A stretch of 8,653 bases of DNA from Methanomicrobia archaeon (GTDB lineage Archaea; Methanobacteriota_B; Thermococci; Methanofastidiosales; NM3). Position numbers and translations under genes: made by a program. The notes under the pieces were generated by a model. It saw nothing but the letters and a program-made list of their open reading frames with translations, searched no databases and had not been told where the DNA came from. The DNA lies in the NCBI GenBank assembly GCA_011372835.1, contig DSAJ01000036.1:1-8653 (forward strand). The letters are read 5' to 3'. Of the stretch, positions 7,335 to 8,653 are shown one piece after another; within the stretch, counting starts at the first letter, position 1; the number at the start of each line of letters is the position of its first letter.

Positions 7335-8653
7335 GCTGATGCCCTCTTCGATGGTGAGAGGAACTCGTCGTGCAGCGCCGTCACTGCGCTTTGCATGTCG
7401 CCCTCGAGGATGGCGACGTTGATGGACACTTCAGAGGATCCCTGCGAGATCATCATGTTGTTGACGCCCTGGGCGGCGACGGCCTTGAAGAATCGTGCCG
7501 CCATGCCCGCCGTCTCGCTCATCCCCTCGCCGACGATGCTGACGACGGAGATGCCGTCGATGACGTTGAATCGTTCATAATACTGGCGAAGGAGAAGCTT
7601 TTTGACCGTCTTGACGTCATCGGACGGAACGACGAACGACACGTTGGCCTGGGACGAGCCCTGGGTGACCATCATGACGTTGATCTGGCCCTCCTCCATG
7701 CTGTGGAAGATCTCCTTCATGACGCGGGCGGCCTTGCCGATGCCGTACCCCTTGATCTCGACGATGGAGGCATCCTTGAATATCGATATCGATTTGACCA
7801 CCTTGCGCTCGCCCTCGCGCGCGGCGCGGATCAGCGTCCCCGGCGAGTCGGAGAACGTGTTCTTGATAAGTATCGGGATCTTCTTGCGCTTTGCCGCCTC
7901 GAGCGTCTTGGGGTGGATGACCTTGGCGCCAAAGTAGGCTAGCTCCATCGCCTCCAGGTATGAAAGCTCGTCGAGGAGGTAGGCATCCTCCACGAGGTGC
8001 GGGTCGCACGACATGACGCCGTCGACATCCGTCATGATCCATACCTCCTTGGTGTGGAGCACGTCGCCGAAGATGGCGGCGGAGTAGTCCGAGCCGCCGC
8101 GGCCAAGCGTCGTTCGCTGGCCGTTGGCGCTTGCGCCGATGAATCCGGTGATGATGGGGATGATGCCCTGCTTGAGCAATGGTTCGATCTTCTCGTGCGC
8201 ACGCTCCTCGGTCTTCTCGAAGTCGACCGTGGCGTTCATGAACGCCGCGTCGGTGACGACGACCTCGGCCGCGTCGATGTTGTCGCTCTTGACACCGCGC
8301 GCCTTGAGCCCGCGAGAGACGATGAGCGTCGAGAGGCGCTCGCCGAACGAGACGATGTGGTCGAGCGAACGGGGCGTGACCTCGCCGACGTAGAAGACGC
8401 CGGTAAGGATCTTTTCAAGCTCCATGAGCATCTCGTCGATCTCGAGGATCGTCTGCATCTTGAGCTTGGTGTCGGGGATGACGTCGCACGCCTCGTAGTG
8501 CTTTTCCTTGAGCTGCAACAGCGTGTCCTTGGGACGCTTGTAAAGGGCGCTTCGTCCGGCGTAGAGCAATAGGTTCGTGACTCCCGATATGGCCGAGAGC
8601 ACGACGACGACCTCGCCGTATTCTTCATGGGCCTTAATTATCTTGTCTATTGC
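7331..8653 (-). CDS. lysC: Aspartate kinase, 5' end outside the window
   Basis: The frame runs through the right window edge, so the N-terminus is missing, including the usual KFGGTS nucleotide-binding motif. It can be read from AIDKIIKAHEEYGEVVVVLSAISGVTN onward in short pieces; 440 residues are visible. It phosphorylates aspartate, the committed step. Conserved pieces are VLSAISGVTN, SFGERLS, GFIGASANGQRTTLGRGGSD, TDVDGVMSCDP, SYLEAMELAYFGAKVIHP and ILIKNTF. Two ACT domains follow: one from about VKSISIFKD to FVVP and one from about VVSIVGEGM to AILEGD. Both contain the QGSS signature that forms an allosteric amino-acid site, so threonine or lysine feedback is expected by family knowledge. 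The GTG that could serve as an internal start (8602) is not a true start, since homology continues upstream. It is the first gene of the visible operon. Symbols vary (lysC, ask, thrA). Confidence 0.95.
   Translation of the reverse strand, partial: AIDKIIKAHEEYGEVVVVLSAISGVTNLLLYAGRSALYKRPKDTLLQLKEKHYEACDVIPDTKLKMQTILEIDEMLMELEKILTGVFYVGEVTPRSLDHIVSFGERLSTLIVSRGLKARGVKSDNIDAAEVVVTDAAFMNATVDFEKTEERAHEKIEPLLKQGIIPIITGFIGASANGQRTTLGRGGSDYSAAIFGDVLHTKEVWIMTDVDGVMSCDPHLVEDAYLLDELSYLEAMELAYFGAKVIHPKTLEAAKRKKIPILIKNTFSDSPGTLIRAAREGERKVVKSISIFKDASIVEIKGYGIGKAARVMKEIFHSMEEGQINVMMVTQGSSQANVSFVVPSDDVKTVKKLLLRQYYERFNVIDGISVVSIVGEGMSETAGMAARFFKAVAAQGVNNMMISQGSSEVSINVAILEGDMQSAVTALHDEFLSPSKRASA

Overview
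The window looks like chromosomal DNA of an archaeon, most likely a euryarchaeote. The amino-acid enzymes are of archaeal type: an N-terminal zinc ribbon on threonine synthase, a GHMP homoserine kinase, and an Lrp/AsnC regulator of about 150 residues. TATA-like boxes sit about 25-35 nt before starts, Shine-Dalgarno (SD) sites read GAGGTG or AGGTGA, and genes end in T-rich tracts. I cannot name the genus from sequence alone.

Left part (1-1913): an AT-rich, apparently non-coding stretch of about 290 nt leads into a secreted right-handed parallel beta-helix gene on the + strand. It carries a signal peptide, Asn-rich beta-helix coils, a DAG...RPQG...DIGCYE closing segment (choice-of-anchor-Q-like) and a helical tail of about 90 residues. 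The reading frame breaks near 940-945. Removing one TC dinucleotide restores a single frame of about 540 codons, so this is a frameshifted gene, a pseudogene or a sequencing error.

Middle (1914-3130): a 161-nt spacer holds a T-rich terminator, TATA-like boxes and a possible 17-codon leader ORF, followed by an Lrp/AsnC regulator on the + strand. It converges on a DUF998-like membrane protein on the - strand, and the two stop codons share one CTAG palindrome.

Right part (3135-8653, - strand): a tightly packed threonine operon, read from right to left. The order is aspartate kinase (5' end outside the window), homoserine kinase, threonine synthase, aspartate-semialdehyde dehydrogenase and homoserine dehydrogenase. 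These five enzymes carry aspartate all the way to threonine. Junctions are 4-nt overlaps or gaps of at most 15 nt, so they are almost certainly co-transcribed. Tandem ACT domains on aspartate kinase are the likely feedback point; homoserine dehydrogenase has none. A T-rich tract after homoserine dehydrogenase probably ends the operon and overlaps a possible leaderless promoter for the DUF998 gene.

I see no CRISPR array, tRNA, rRNA, insertion sequence or defence system. Most of the window is ordinary metabolism. The points worth a second look are the broken beta-helix gene, the complete five-gene pathway in scrambled order, the compact hom/DUF998/lrp junctions and the possible leader ORF before lrp.
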